DNA of 64,000 nt from Elysia chlorotica (taxonomy: Eukaryota; Mollusca; Gastropoda; Plakobranchidae), in assembly GCA_003991915.1 (NCBI GenBank), contig RQTK01000097.1, positions 253,821-317,820 of the forward strand. Reading direction: 5' to 3'. Below, piece after piece: positions 25,701 through 34,479 of the stretch. The notes beneath the pieces are model-generated. The model was not told the DNA's origin and did no database searches. It saw only the letters and a list, made by a program, of their open reading frames with translations. Both the position numbers and the translations under genes were made by a program. Position 1 is the stretch's first letter, and every line of letters begins with the position of its first letter.

Positions 25701-28700
25701 ATCTCTGTGTGCAGGTGATAGAAAGACTTCCCAACCCTCTCAGACAAGGAGAGCAGAGCCCGTCTCCACTGGCACTTCGTTTGCCAGGCTCGCACCACCA
25801 AGACCCGATCAGGTTCATGAAAGGTAGGTTTACTTTCCTCTGTCAAGCCTAATGATACTCAAATGATTTATCGAGTAGTTATATATTTATATAATCATAT
25901 CAAAGATTGACGGATAACACTGTATGATAACTGGAAAAAAAAATGTGTTTTAAAAATGAGATCTCAAAGAGGTAAAATAATCTTATTATGATGTTTCAAG
26001 TTTTTGGAGAACAGCAACCTTACAGTATGAAAAACTAAGCTCTTTCACGTTTTTTAAATCATCTAAAAAACACTTCATTCTCCTTGCCTTGAACATGTTT
26101 TAAATTCACTTAAACTATTTGATAAAGTACCTGTTTACATTGTACTTTGCTCTTCCCCAGGCCCCCCAGACGAGCATGGCAGAGAGCCGCCCCCGGCCCA
26201 TGGCGAACCGTCGAGGGACATGATCCTCCAGCAGATAATGGAGCGCCAGAGACTGCAGCAGCACCTCATCATGGCGTCAACCGGGAGCGGGTTCCCTCCC
26301 CCGATGCGGGCATCAGACCAGCCGGAGGGACCCGGCTCCAGGAAGGGATCCCTCTCGTCTGGCTCTGGAGGGAACCAGCCTCTGAACCTGGCAGAGCAGG
26401 AGTCCGTGTCTCACCGCGGGACGCCCAAGTCGACTCCCCCGGCTCCCCAGAGCCCGTTCCCGTCCCCGCTGGCGTTCCTGGAACAGCGCGGTGCAGGCCA
26501 GGCTGGGGCCAGCAGTGGCGGCGTCAAGCCTGGAGACCGTCTCCCGGTAACGGTTGCTAGCGCCTTCATGCAGCCGAGTCCCGGGGGCCACCCGGGCCAC
26601 ATGTACCCGCCGGAGTTATCCCTGGCCGGGCTCGCCGCAGCCTCACACCACAGCCCGTTTGGGATTATGGGTCGTCTGCCGATGGACGCGCGGGGGATTT
26701 ACTCCCCTGGGGGAAACGCTGGACCCCCTGGTGGACCTCAAGGTCAAGGCCAGCAGGGCCCGCCCCCTCACATGCTCCGCGACGGTCTCCCGCCTGGGCA
26801 CTTCCCGCCTTTTGCTTCGCGGTTTGACGGCAAGAAGGGAGGCGACCCAACCCAGGATCTGGGCCTAGGCCCCCTGGGGCCTGGTGGAATCCTCCAGTCT
26901 CCGTCCCAGAGCCCCAGCCTCCTGCGTCAGCTCCAGCCCTCGGACCTCGTCCGCATGACAGCGATGGCCCACGACATGCCGGCGCGGGAGAGCCCTGTGG
27001 GGATTCTGCAGGTGAGTGCATCACTTGACATTCTAGAGAGAATTATGTTTCTGTCGTCCCTGACTATTCATAGAATACAGCTGAGATGGAGTGACCAGGC
27101 ATGCGCAGAACTGATCCCCTCTTACTGTCTTTTTTTAGACGGATGCAGACTTCATTTTTACACATTTCCAGAACAATCCAAAATACCGCATCCTTTAAAC
27201 TAATTTATATTTTTTTCTGTGTGAAATTGGTCCAGCTGAAGAACGTTCTGAGTTAATTTACTTGTTTGTTCATGTGGGGATTCTGCAGGTGAGTGCATCA
27301 CTTGACATTCTAGAGAGAATTATGTATGTGTGTGGAATTGGTCCAGCTGAAGAACGTTCTGAGTTAATTTACTTGTTTGTTCTTTTATTTTTTATCATGG
27401 TATTTTGTTTGGGCGGAAAAAGTTCTTTTGAAGAAGTCAAAGTTGGAGAAAATACTCTTGGCTGAATGTGAATAAATTTGGACAACGTTAGATACAAAAA
27501 ACAAACAACCCAACCAACTTTGAAATTTTTCTGCCCATTCAACAACTGTTTTATATCATTGACTCCCTTTGGAATAACTCCTGCCCATTTTTTAACAAAG
27601 CCCGTGTTTTACTTTGGCCTGAATCCTCAGCGTTTCCCGGTGATGTGGCAAGGAGGGCTAGCCCTGAAGAATGAGAGCAGCTACGTCCAGATGCACTTCA
27701 TCGCCGGCAACCGACGCCTGCCGTCCCAGGCCCTGCCCCAGCCCCTGCCCAACGGAGTTCTCCCCCCTCTTCGCATCAGCCAGAGAATGCGTCTGGAGCA
27801 CTCCCAGCTTGACGGGGTCGCCAAGCGCATGCAGGTGTGTACGCTAGTGGTCTCGATCCTGCGCTAGCTTTGGTGTGATGTGTGAAAGTAACGGTCCTAA
27901 TGTAATTACTCGTTGGGTTGGTGTAGATTTGATGTGGCTAGCGGAGACAGGAGTCTAGTTCTTGCCGTCTCATTTGTGACAGAACATAAAATTGTCAGAC
28001 GTTAATCTTGGTCAGATGTGGTTTATGCTGGTTGAAAATCAACTAATTTTTTTTAGAATTGGGAATTTTTTTTTTAAAGATTTAAGTCTTTTTTTCTTCA
28101 TTTATGTATTTCCAAGAAGTTAATGTGTTATAATTTTTAGCTAGAAATATTGGGGAAGGTTATTTAAAAATAAACTAAATTTGTTGTTGGAGAGAAAATA
28201 CTGTGATCACATATCTCTTCAGTTCTCTAAAAATAAGTTATTCCTGGTAAATAGTCAGTTTGGGCCAAGTAATATTATATCAACTCTTGCCTTTTTTTTG
28301 TAGTTACCCTACTCCTAGGAAAAGAAAAAAAAAATTAGTCTACATGATACTCTAACAACTGTGTCTACTTTCTCCCCACCAGTGCGAAGACGACTACTGT
28401 ATCCTGATAGCTGTAGCCTGCGGACGCGACGAGCACGACATAAACCACCAGACTCGATCGCTCAACGACGGATTCATCACGTACCTACTGTCCAAGCAGG
28501 CTGCCGGCATCGTGAACGTCCCTCTCCCTGGCTCGGAACAGGTACCTACTCGTTTCTGTAGTCAATATAGCCTTTATATCTGTTACTGTGCTGACGCGCC
28601 GTAGAAAAAACATGTAACGTTTCTGTAGTAACACCAGATCGATCTATTCCATTCAATGACTTAAAGTATAATAATGCGATATGTATATTTGTACTAAAAA

Positions 28701-29282
28701 CAAGGTCAAATTTGTTTTGGTTTTTTTTAGGTCCTGCTCAATCTAAATTATATTGTTAATCAGTGAATACAGTACCTAAATATTCTTAGTTTTTCTTATG
28801 TTTTATTACTGTAATGGCCTTGGTCAAGATACTGTATTAGGTTAAACCTGGGGATGCTCAATGTTTTTTGTCCATGTTTTCATGCTCAAAGGTATAATGT
28901 CTTTATCTGCGTGAATGAATTTATTCGACTCATACATATCAAATTATGTGTATGTGAATTTATTATTATCATTATTTTTACTATTATTAATATTCTTATT
29001 ATTATTTATTATTGTTATTAGTATTATTTTTTATAAAGCACACAGAAGAATAGAGGCAACCACTAACTCAGGTCTGAACAAAATAATATTCAGTATGTTG
29101 GTATAAACTACAATGTAACTTTACCGATACTCTGTCTACTACAGGCTGGCTTTGTGGTGCACATCTTCCCCCCGTGTGATTTTGTGGACAACTCCGTGGC
29201 ACAACAGGGCAGCGAGGCTCTCATGGACCAGCTCCGCCAAATTCCACACGCGGTGATCATCATCGCCACGACCTTCACCTGA
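1..29282 (+). CDS. SPEN: SPEN/SHARP (split ends) orthologue, 5'-partial, 17 exons (gene span)
   Basis: This is a large nuclear RNA-binding transcriptional corepressor of the Spen family. Known relatives bind RNA through N-terminal RRMs and recruit SMRT/NCoR-HDAC complexes through the C-terminal SPOC domain, acting in Notch and nuclear-receptor repression. Visible in order: Ser and Arg/Ser linker, RRM2, RRM3, RRM4, a very long disordered Ser-, Lys/Glu- and Pro/Gln-rich middle, then SPOC ending at TGA 29280-29282. Exons: 1-698, 3466-3629, 4344-4455, 5044-5132, 5384-5532, 6291-6416, 6837-7073, 7644-7789, 8207-8368, 9188-22685, 23458-24470, 24836-25138, 25715-25823, 26161-27011, 27631-27834, 28383-28541, 29145-29282. 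Every junction is GT-AG and in phase. The sum with one restored base is 18,159 nt, or 6,052 residues. Human SPEN is about 3,660 residues. RRM1 and the start codon lie left of the window. The identity is certain from RRM2-4 plus SPOC and the giant exon. Confidence 0.95.
740..791. repeat. (CT)n microsatellite
   Basis: A nearly pure CT dinucleotide run lies just after the donor of the first visible SPEN exon. A shorter CT run follows near 947-962. Confidence 0.95.
1541..1731. repeat. (AAC/CAA)n microsatellite
   Basis: CAA/AAC trinucleotide repeats with short interruptions sit in the same intron. They give long poly-Leu frames on the minus strand, which are not genes. Confidence 0.95.
3466..3629 (+). 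CDS. SPEN: SPEN exon: start of RRM2
   Basis: Encodes a Ser-rich stretch, then SLGICVTGLPMRST, the beta-1 strand (RNP2) of RRM2 (human: SFGIKVQNLPVRST). The acceptor is either CAG at 3463-3465 or CAG at 3451-3453. Both leave the same phase and differ by four residues. The donor is CAACAG|GTCCGT. Phase 2 in, phase 1 out. Confidence 0.9.
3690..4343 (+). repeat. Tandem duplication of about 330 bp in the SPEN RRM2 intron, including the acceptor
   Basis: The unit starting with GAGGTTTTATTAAAA and ending with CCCGATCAGACTCGAG occurs twice, at about 3690-4013 and 4014-4350. The second copy ends at the functional acceptor and the first carries an identical decoy (CAG at 4004-4006). The copies differ by scattered substitutions and small indels. 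Confidence 0.95.
4344..4455 (+). CDS. SPEN: SPEN exon: middle of RRM2
   Basis: Encodes DSSLRDGLYHEYKKHGKVTT then VQIFGEGDNRCAVVSFR. These are helix 1 to beta-3 of RRM2, including the RNP1-equivalent strand, and match human SPEN closely (TSLKDGLFHEFKKFGKVTS). The acceptor is GATCAG|AC and the donor AGGAA|GTAGGT, chosen because it splices in phase to PEDASKAL. Confidence 0.95.
5044..5132 (+). CDS. SPEN: SPEN exon: end of RRM2
   Basis: Encodes PEDASKALEASQGKTFFGAK, helix 2 and beta-4 of RRM2 (human: QEDQEKALTASKGKLFFGMQ). Splice sites are CCACAG|ACCGG and GTTG|GTAAGT. Phase 2 in, phase 1 out. Confidence 0.95.
5384..5532 (+). CDS. SPEN: SPEN exon: start of RRM3
   Basis: An acidic linker, then STRTLFVGNLEKETTTQDLI and KFRQFGEII. 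LFVGNL is the RNP2 motif of RRM3. Human SPEN has TRTLFIGNLEKTTT at this point. The donor is ATCATT|GTAAGT. Confidence 0.97.
5649..5800 (+). mobile_element. tRNA-derived SINE, internally deleted
   Basis: A tRNA-like head with B box GGTTCGAGCCC (5705-5715) and the family tail (GTCCACAATATGGCCTATAC, then GACGTTGGACGTTAAACAAC). The central GAGACAGGAGTC segment of full copies is missing. It lies in a SPEN intron, flanked by a duplicated 65-bp host sequence. Confidence 0.85.
6291..6416 (+). CDS. SPEN: SPEN exon: middle of RRM3
   Basis: Encodes DVDIKRQGATTAFAFVQYVD then IASVVAAWRAMEGEHIGINK. FAFVQY is the RNP1 strand of RRM3. 42 complete codons, phase 0 at both ends. Confidence 0.97.
6837..7073 (+). 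CDS. SPEN: SPEN exon: end of RRM3 and most of RRM4
   Basis: Encodes LGFGKSMPTCCVWLDNIP, then an RRM4 fold ending KKKLQ. The LGFGKS..P..CVWLD junction between RRM3 and RRM4 is diagnostic for Spen proteins. 79 codons, phase 0 at both ends. Confidence 0.97.
7162..7423 (+). mobile_element. tRNA-derived SINE, near full length
   Basis: Head with B box GGTTCGAGCCC (about 7211-7221). The body has GGTTGGTGTCAGTATGATGT, GAGACAGGAGTCATGGTATC and GTGTGGCAGCACATAAAATT. The tail has TTGGACGTTTAACCAACTC. It shares the whole architecture with the copy at 38421-38668. A second tail fragment follows at about 7437-7520. Confidence 0.88.
7437..7520 (+). mobile_element. SINE 3'-tail fragment
   Basis: Carries only the tail of the family: TTAGTCTTGGGGGCCCATCT, ACAATAAAGTTTATAATGCC, and a GGATGCTAAACAACAAC end. 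Confidence 0.7.
7644..7789 (+). CDS. SPEN: SPEN exon: end of RRM4
   Basis: Starts IDFASRECHTDFLDIYL, the last strand of RRM4 (human KVDFANRESQLAFYHCM), followed by Arg/Ser-rich linker. The donor GATGG|GTACAG leaves phase 2. Confidence 0.95.
7994..8013. repeat. (GATA)n microsatellite
   Basis: A short GATA repeat in an intron, with C-rich runs on either side (about 7974-7983 and 8061-8070). Confidence 0.9.
8207..8368 (+). CDS. SPEN: SPEN exon: Gly/Ser/Asn-rich linker
   Basis: A low-complexity stretch (GGGSVFNAPRNSSRNSSTSG) downstream of RRM4. It is defined by CTCACAG|ATCG and CTCAAG|GTTAGT and by exact phase agreement with both neighbours (1 nt in, 2 nt out). Confidence 0.85.
8369..9187 (+). 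other. SPEN intron
   Basis: No coding or structured feature is seen. A short piece around 8612-8650 (GATGCTCTATAAATCAT) recurs at about 54596-54650 and is probably an interspersed-repeat tail. The intron ends in a long T-rich tract and TCCCCAG. Confidence 0.5.
9188..22685 (+). CDS. SPEN: SPEN giant exon: disordered central region, frame broken once near 17091
   Basis: One exon of 13,498 nt, corresponding to the giant exon of vertebrate SPEN. Composition in order: Arg/Ser/Asp-rich, Ser-rich blocks (about 11.7-13.5 kb), Lys/Ser- then Lys/Glu/Arg-rich (about 13.8-15.4 kb), acidic-basic mixtures, an 11-residue repeat (about 16.9-17.2 kb), and Ser/Pro/Gln-rich SPQQ-type repeats (about 19.0-19.3 kb). 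It ends with a basic KRRRSNKKLPK, an RGRGRGRG box, and RTRKQPNYKAIAAG. A block at about 11500-11570 (VLSKKSILDQDFKRLEQFNK) matches a conserved segment of human SPEN. The first frame runs to a stop at 17288 and the second resumes before it, with one A missing in GAGAAAAG (17088-17096). The exon length becomes phase-consistent only if one base is restored. A sequencing or assembly indel is the likeliest cause. Confidence 0.93.
16960..17230. repeat. 33-bp (11-codon) tandem repeat in the SPEN coding region
   Basis: Units read DDHIEKQEKKK / EEHAEKQEKKK, from the DNA motif GATGATCATATTGAAAAACA followed by AGAGAAAAAGAAG. About eight imperfect copies. The frameshift at 17091 lies inside this array, in an A run that has four As where other copies have five. 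Confidence 0.9.
22686..23457 (+). other. SPEN intron
   Basis: AT-rich sequence with no exon, repeat or RNA gene recognised. Begins GTAAGA and ends TTTGTTACAG. Confidence 0.6.
23458..24470 (+). CDS. SPEN: SPEN exon: Pro/His/Gly-rich disordered region
   Basis: 337 codons joined in phase to the giant exon (G|CC). Contains short ordered-looking pieces such as PPLRIKVAHGMPKVEKEKHY and SLTVKVAHKPVEG, which repeat a (K)VAH(G/K)P theme, then low-complexity Pro/Ser/His. The donor CACCAG|GTCTGT is weak in its last bases but in phase 0 with the next exon. Confidence 0.88.
24836..25138 (+). CDS. SPEN: SPEN exon: Gly/Pro/Ser-rich region, NAGNAG acceptor
   Basis: 101 codons, phase 0 both sides, e.g. QNQFGFPGHLPPGHPGSRSA and SPKSASPEGQ. 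The acceptor reads CCAGCAG|AAC, a tandem NAGNAG that can add or drop one Gln. The donor is GGACAG|GTGAGG. Confidence 0.85.
25150..25372. repeat. 30-bp minisatellite in a SPEN intron
   Basis: About seven copies of CTCTCTATAATGGGATGGTT plus CTATTAGTTT. The array starts about 10 bp after the donor at 25138. Because 30 is a multiple of three, the coding frame stays open through it, which produces a spurious hydrophobic 10-residue repeat. Confidence 0.95.
25715..25823 (+). CDS. SPEN: SPEN exon: short linker exon
   Basis: Encodes VIERLPNPLRQGEQSPSPLA, then LRLPGSHHQDPIRFMK. Splice sites are TGTGCAG|GTGATA and GAAAG|GTAGGT. Phase 0 in and phase 1 out match both neighbours. Confidence 0.85.
26161..27011 (+). 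CDS. SPEN: SPEN exon: Pro/Gly/Ser/Gln-rich region before SPOC
   Basis: Starts GPPDEHGREPPPAHGEPSRD, then MILQQIMERQRLQQHLIMA, a likely short amphipathic or coiled-coil segment. Disordered Pro/Gly-rich sequence follows to PVGILQ. The donor is CTGCAG|GTGAGT, duplicated 277 bp downstream (see findings). The equivalent human region also lies just N-terminal to SPOC. Confidence 0.88.
27631..27834 (+). CDS. SPEN: SPEN exon: first part of SPOC domain
   Basis: Encodes RFPVMWQGGLALKNESSYVQ, then MHFIAGNRRLP and PPLRISQRMRLEHSQLDGVA. This matches the human SPOC start (YPIVWQGLLALKND, PPLRIAQRMRLE). SPOC is the basic-patch domain that binds phosphorylated SMRT/NCoR tails. Known basic-patch Arg/Lys positions fall in this part. 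68 codons, phase 0. Confidence 0.97.
27908..28050 (+). mobile_element. SINE, 5'-truncated copy
   Basis: Contains GTTGGGTTGGTGTAGATTTG, GAGACAGGAGTC, and ACATAAAATTGTCAGACGTT of the same family. The tRNA head is missing and the tail is degenerate. It lies in the intron inside SPOC. Confidence 0.75.
28383..28541 (+). CDS. SPEN: SPEN exon: middle of SPOC domain
   Basis: Encodes CEDDYCILIAVACGRDEHDI, then LNDGFITYLLSKQAAGIVNV. Human SPOC has DYCLLLALPCGRD and FITYLQAKQAAGIINVP. 53 codons, phase 0 at both ends. Confidence 0.97.
28542..29144 (+). other. SPEN last intron
   Basis: AT-rich, with a (TTA/ATT)-rich patch at about 28961-29035. No other feature seen. Confidence 0.6.
29145..29282 (+). CDS. 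SPEN: SPEN last exon: end of SPOC and stop
   Basis: Encodes AGFVVHIFPPCDFVDNSVAQ and HAVIIIATTFT followed by TGA at 29280-29282. The human C-terminus (AYVLQIFPPCEF ... IVIASV) is equivalent, so the protein ends at the expected point with three extra residues. Confidence 0.97.
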   Translation, partial: AGFVVHIFPPCDFVDNSVAQQGSEALMDQLRQIPHAVIIIATTFT

Positions 29283-32200
29283 AGCCCGACACGGAACACA
29301 CCGAATACCGAGTTTTTATCAAGATTCAAGACCCACAGGTCTCCCAAAGCTTATGGCTTGTGTGACCGACTTCAACCAAGACCGCTGCAGGTAGTTGAGT
29401 CTCTGGACCAACTCTTGTGGCCGCGGTATCTCATTATCTGTGAAATGCAACCGTATGCAACCTTGAGACCTATGATTCAAGTCGGAGCCATTACGGCCAG
29501 TAGTGAGCTAGGCCCACGTTTCTCCCTTCTAAAGGGCTTACAGATCGTCATATTCAAGAAGCTGGGATATCATCACCAAGAAACCTCAGCAGGAGTTTTA
29601 ATCGATTATCCTCTACCTCATGCAGCTGGATTGATTCTCTTCATTGGATTATGTGTCACAGATCGCAGATCGGATATTTATAAAGCACGGATTAACACAA
29701 CAGAATTCACGGATTTTACTTCAAGACTTGGATTTTACTGGACGACTTCTCACTGTAAATTGGATTTTACCACACAACCTGGATTTTAATAGAGTAAACC
29801 GATATATTTTTTAATTACTTGATCATGCTCATACCATTTCAGTAACTGAAAAAAACAACTTTTAAACATAAATTTCAGCGTCTTAAAACTGTGGCTCACT
29901 GACTTTCCGCTCATCTTAATGTATCGCTGGCCAGCCAAGTCCCAAACATCTTTGTAGAAACTAACCTGTTTGATAGTAATATTTTGGAATTCCCAGACAA
30001 GGGAGAAAAAAAAAATGAATGCTTTAAAAAAGTAAAAGTCACCATTCTTTGAATTAGTTGTAGACACAACGTAGACTTCCCAAAGATTCCTGTCCAGAGA
30101 CAGGGACACTAGCCGAGCTCCCAACTTCAAATCTCCCGCTCGTTAAGTCAGAGAAGATAAAACAAGACCATAAAATAACCAGGTGTTTTGAGACTATTGG
30201 AAGCTGGCACCGCCATCGACTTTTTAAATGAGCTGAGCTTGTTACACACTAAAGCTCCAAGACTATTATAGATTTGTCAGACCATGAGGACTATTAAAAA
30301 AATGTTCAACCCTCTCCCCAGCTGAAGCTGGCACCCATTCTCACGGGTGGAGAGAAAACAGAAATTTAGCACCAACACTTGTTGCAGGATTCGATGCTGG
30401 TTTTACTCGCAGACCTCCAGAGTTTAACTGTAACCAATTAGTAATTTTGCACTCGGCATCTGAACTGAGCTCTATATTAACGAGGACTTGCACAAACCAA
30501 GTCCACACAGACACACACATCTGAAGTGTTGTTCTACCAATATATATCCCACTCGCAGATCTTGATTTTCTGGCAGGAGTCAAGCTCTCTGAGTGGTGGA
30601 TATTTTCTAAAGCAGAATAAGCCCCTTGTTGATTCCATACGTACAAATGTACATACATTTTTTAAAAAGATGTTGTCTTTCATTTTCTTCATTTTTATTT
30701 TCCCTTTGTGTGTTTAAGAATAAGACGCCTGTTTTTAACAAGCAGGATTGACAGTGTGTAAAGATGACTATTTGCACCCTGTCCGTGTCGGCCTACCTCT
30801 AGCTCTGTGTTTCTGGTATTTGTCCATCACATCCCCTACCAAACATGATATTAATTATTATGCTACTTTGGTTAATTCATTGGAACGAGGTTAACGAGGC
30901 CCTCGCTCTGAACGAAGATGCGATATTGGTTGTAATTTCAGTTTGTTTGCAGAAGAGAAAAGAATTTTTCTTGTTTTGTTTCCTCAAAGCATGGCAGCCA
31001 ATTGTTTATAAAACATTTAATGTACACATCACAGCTGACTTAGGCAAGGCCGTAGTTCAATTTCCAATGTTAATTTTTGTTATGCTTGATTCTTTATTAA
31101 TTTTTTTCTTTATTCAAAAACATTTGATGATTGTGATGTTAATTGCTATACAATTATTGGGGAAAAACAAAAATAAAAATTTATAAGCAAAAGAAATCCA
31201 GATAAATTCCACAAATTGTGATGAAAGTGTCAAACTGCAATGAAGACACACTGACACAAAGTGACACATTAGAAAAATATTTACTAACCAAGGGAGTGAT
31301 TTTTAGATTTTAGTATTAACTTTTTAAATTTTCCAAATATGATTGTCACATAATAAAGTCTTTAATATACATGTCTTAAATGATTTAGAGGAAGTAAATT
31401 TTTTTGAAACACTGCAGATACGATTGAAATAGCTTTGTTGCTTTTTGTATGATGTGGCATTATTTCAAGTAAAAAGCTGCAACTGATTGTACAATACATT
31501 GTTGATTTGGATGTTAGCTCAATGTGAAGTAGTGAATAATTTGCTTTTTTTTCTCAAGTCCTGACAAGTTTTGACTCTGAAATGGCTGAGGACGTTCTAC
31601 ATTGGTCTCAGTAGTTTTTGTGCAGAACTAGCTATTATATCTTATCTATATATATAGAAAATTGATTGTACCTAAATAATGTACATTGAGAGAAGTATAT
31701 ATTTTTTCATTGGCATTGATTGCTTCTTTTTGGCTTTCGTGTACATATTCATAGAATTAATGTATATATACAGTTATTGCGCTGTTGGTGTATATAGGAT
31801 CATAAGATTGAAGAGTTTGATGTATTTATTGTACATGTTGCGTGTTTTGTTTTCCGAGTCGGGATTCAAATTTTTTTGTGTAATTGACTAATTGACGTCT
31901 TATTTGCAGTTGTTGAAACTCTCGACAAAAGAACTATAATTATACTACTGTACTGTTTTATCATTGGATCTGGATTTGTCGTCCACTGGGGTCCACTTTT
32001 GATTTCTGCTGATCTTTGTGCGAAGCTTGCATTACAGTTGTCAAACTCAAAGAAACAAACTGTCTTGACCATACCAGTCACAAAAAAGAAAAAAAAAAAA
32101 AGAAAAAATACTTCTCGTTTTAATATCCTCCATGGTTCTACTGATCATCGTAATTTAATACGTGTGACATCCTAACGTTACTGTCACTGACCATAAATCA

Positions 32201-32516
32201 CATCGCACTCACTCTATAAAACTCATAACAGTAGACTTTATGGTGGAATTAATGAACATTTGTGAACCTTTTACTTTATTGCTATAATTATATACCTATA
32301 CATATAATTATATGTCTACCTCGCTGTTGTTATGTGTATGTTGCATCATTGACTGTAGCAATGTTTCTTGATATGATCTATATGTACACATGTGACGTGG
32401 TCATCACTTCCATCTTGAGTATGTTCAATGTTACGTGAGCCTCGACTTCAGTGTTGCATATCAAACAAAAACACTTTTTCTTCTATTATATGCCTGAAGT
32501 TGTGATATCTAATAAA
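29283..32516 (+). other. Probable SPEN 3' UTR
   Basis: AT-rich noncoding sequence after the stop. Candidate AATAAA signals are at 31172-31177, 31352-31357 and 32511-32516. I cannot tell which is used, or whether the longest UTR is real. A cluster of three TGTANATA (Pumilio) motifs sits at 31740-31796. Confidence 0.5.
32511..32516 (+). terminator. Candidate distal poly(A) signal for SPEN
   Basis: AATAAA followed by a T-rich stretch (32527-32550) that would serve as the downstream element. Upstream alternatives are at 31172 and 31352. Inferred only. Confidence 0.4.
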
Positions 32517-32605
32517 TTGTAATCCTTTTTTCCCTTTTTTTTTCCTTTAATCTGTACGCTACATCTCAAACTGTTTGTTTGGGTCTGCAAGTCTCATCTT
32601 CATCC

Positions 32606-32609
32606 TCCT

Positions 32610-32661
<52 letters not shown>

Positions 32662-32664
32662 TCT
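32606..32664. repeat. (CT)n microsatellite
   Basis: Pure CT run. Confidence 0.95.
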
Positions 32665-33844
32665 TCCTTTCCTTTTCAACAAACTATGCTATTCTTTCTT
32701 TCAGTTCATCTATTTCTCTTCTCTCACTCAACTGCACAAAGAAACATACACACACATACATACACATTATTTCACAATGGTAGCACAAGACCCCTGTTGG
32801 TATAGTAACTGTATATATATTTATATATACCTGTTTATGAAAAAATGTATATGTCCCGTATGTCCGTATATATGTGGATTTTATGGTTCCTAGAGGTTGT
32901 TTCCAAACATCATGTTTTTTTTCCTTTTTTTTTTTTTCTCCGCATCTTTTTCACCTTCTATTATCTTTTAACTCCAGAGGTATTATTTTTACTTTCTCAA
33001 CCCATACTACTTTACTAGGATTGAATTTAAGCACAATCTGTGAATTACTCTCAACTATCACTCATATAATTACAATTATATATATACCAATATCATAACA
33101 GTTAAAGAAAAAAACTCTTGAGTCTGAATGTAGAGACACTAAGGGAGGTTAATTTATACAAAGCAGATATAAAGCTATTTGCTTTTAAATTCCTTCTCCG
33201 TTTCATTAAGGCCTATTTTTGTTTGATCCATCACCCTTGTAGATTTTGTTTCCCCTGCAGCAATCTGTGCTTATTTCATCGGTAATTGTGTAAGTAACAC
33301 TGTGACATCTTGCCTCAAGGTGTCTGTAACTTTCTTTCAAGAAGATTTGTTGTTTGTTTATGAGTAAAAACTGACTAATAAAAAAATGAAAAGAAAATGA
33401 TATCAAGCGTTGTTTTTGTTTTTTTTACTGCATATTCATATTTTTACCTCTTTGTTGTGAATTTTGTTTTTGTTTTTATTTTAAACAATTTGATTTAATG
33501 CCTGACTGTATATAACTTTGACTTTCATTGTAAATGTGTTTTGTAGATTTATGAACCCTACTCTCAACTCCATTTTCTTTGTATTGTTTAAAAAGATTCT
33601 TTAATTTTTTCTTCCCAATCGAATGTAAATATAAAAAAAAAATCGACAAATTTCAAAACCTCTGTGTCCATAAACCAAACGCTGTTTCTGTCTTTCAGAA
33701 ACCCAACAGCGTTTGTTATCAGAAATCATAAGTCGAAGGGTCTATAACAGTACGGGGAAAGTTACAGTCTCAGTTGACTTTTAGAGTTTGACGAAAACGT
33801 CGAGTCGACTTCCTGACTTTCTTATTGGCCAACTTTGCCCAACC

Positions 33845-33954
<110 letters not shown>

Positions 33955-34479
33955 CTGGTATATATACATGAACATAGTACATTTACTATGTACTCTGTTG
34001 AATGTAGGCTACTAGAAAAAAAAAAACAACAAAAAAAACAACAACCGTCACATGCTTTATCGTTTCAAGATGTTCAATTTGCTTTTAATTTTGTTTAATA
34101 TTTTGCAGGGCGCTCGCCGTATGCATGGAAGTCTGACTGTATAAAAACTGTTGCCTACTGAATGTTTCCCGTCGCTGTGTGTATGACAAGTATAGGAATG
34201 TGAAGGAATGTAGCCAGGGAAAGGTGTCTTTGAGAAGTTTTTTTTTAAATTTGGAGTGATGTTCTTCCTTTTATTAAAAACCAAAAGCATCCCCTGATCT
34301 TTGTTGGTATTGTCAGCAAAGATCACTTCAGATGCAGCGCAACACAAATACGCCTGATCAGCAGAAATCTACGGCAGCCAAAGAAATGGTGTCCCATCTT
34401 GATCAAGCTGTCAAAGAAAGATGCTTGTATAATGATGCTATTAACACTGCAAGAAATGCAATGCCTGCTAAACCAGAAC

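Noticed and set aside
29358..29789. 143-residue open frame after SPEN
   Set aside because: It lies in the 3' UTR, with no domain, biased composition or splice support.
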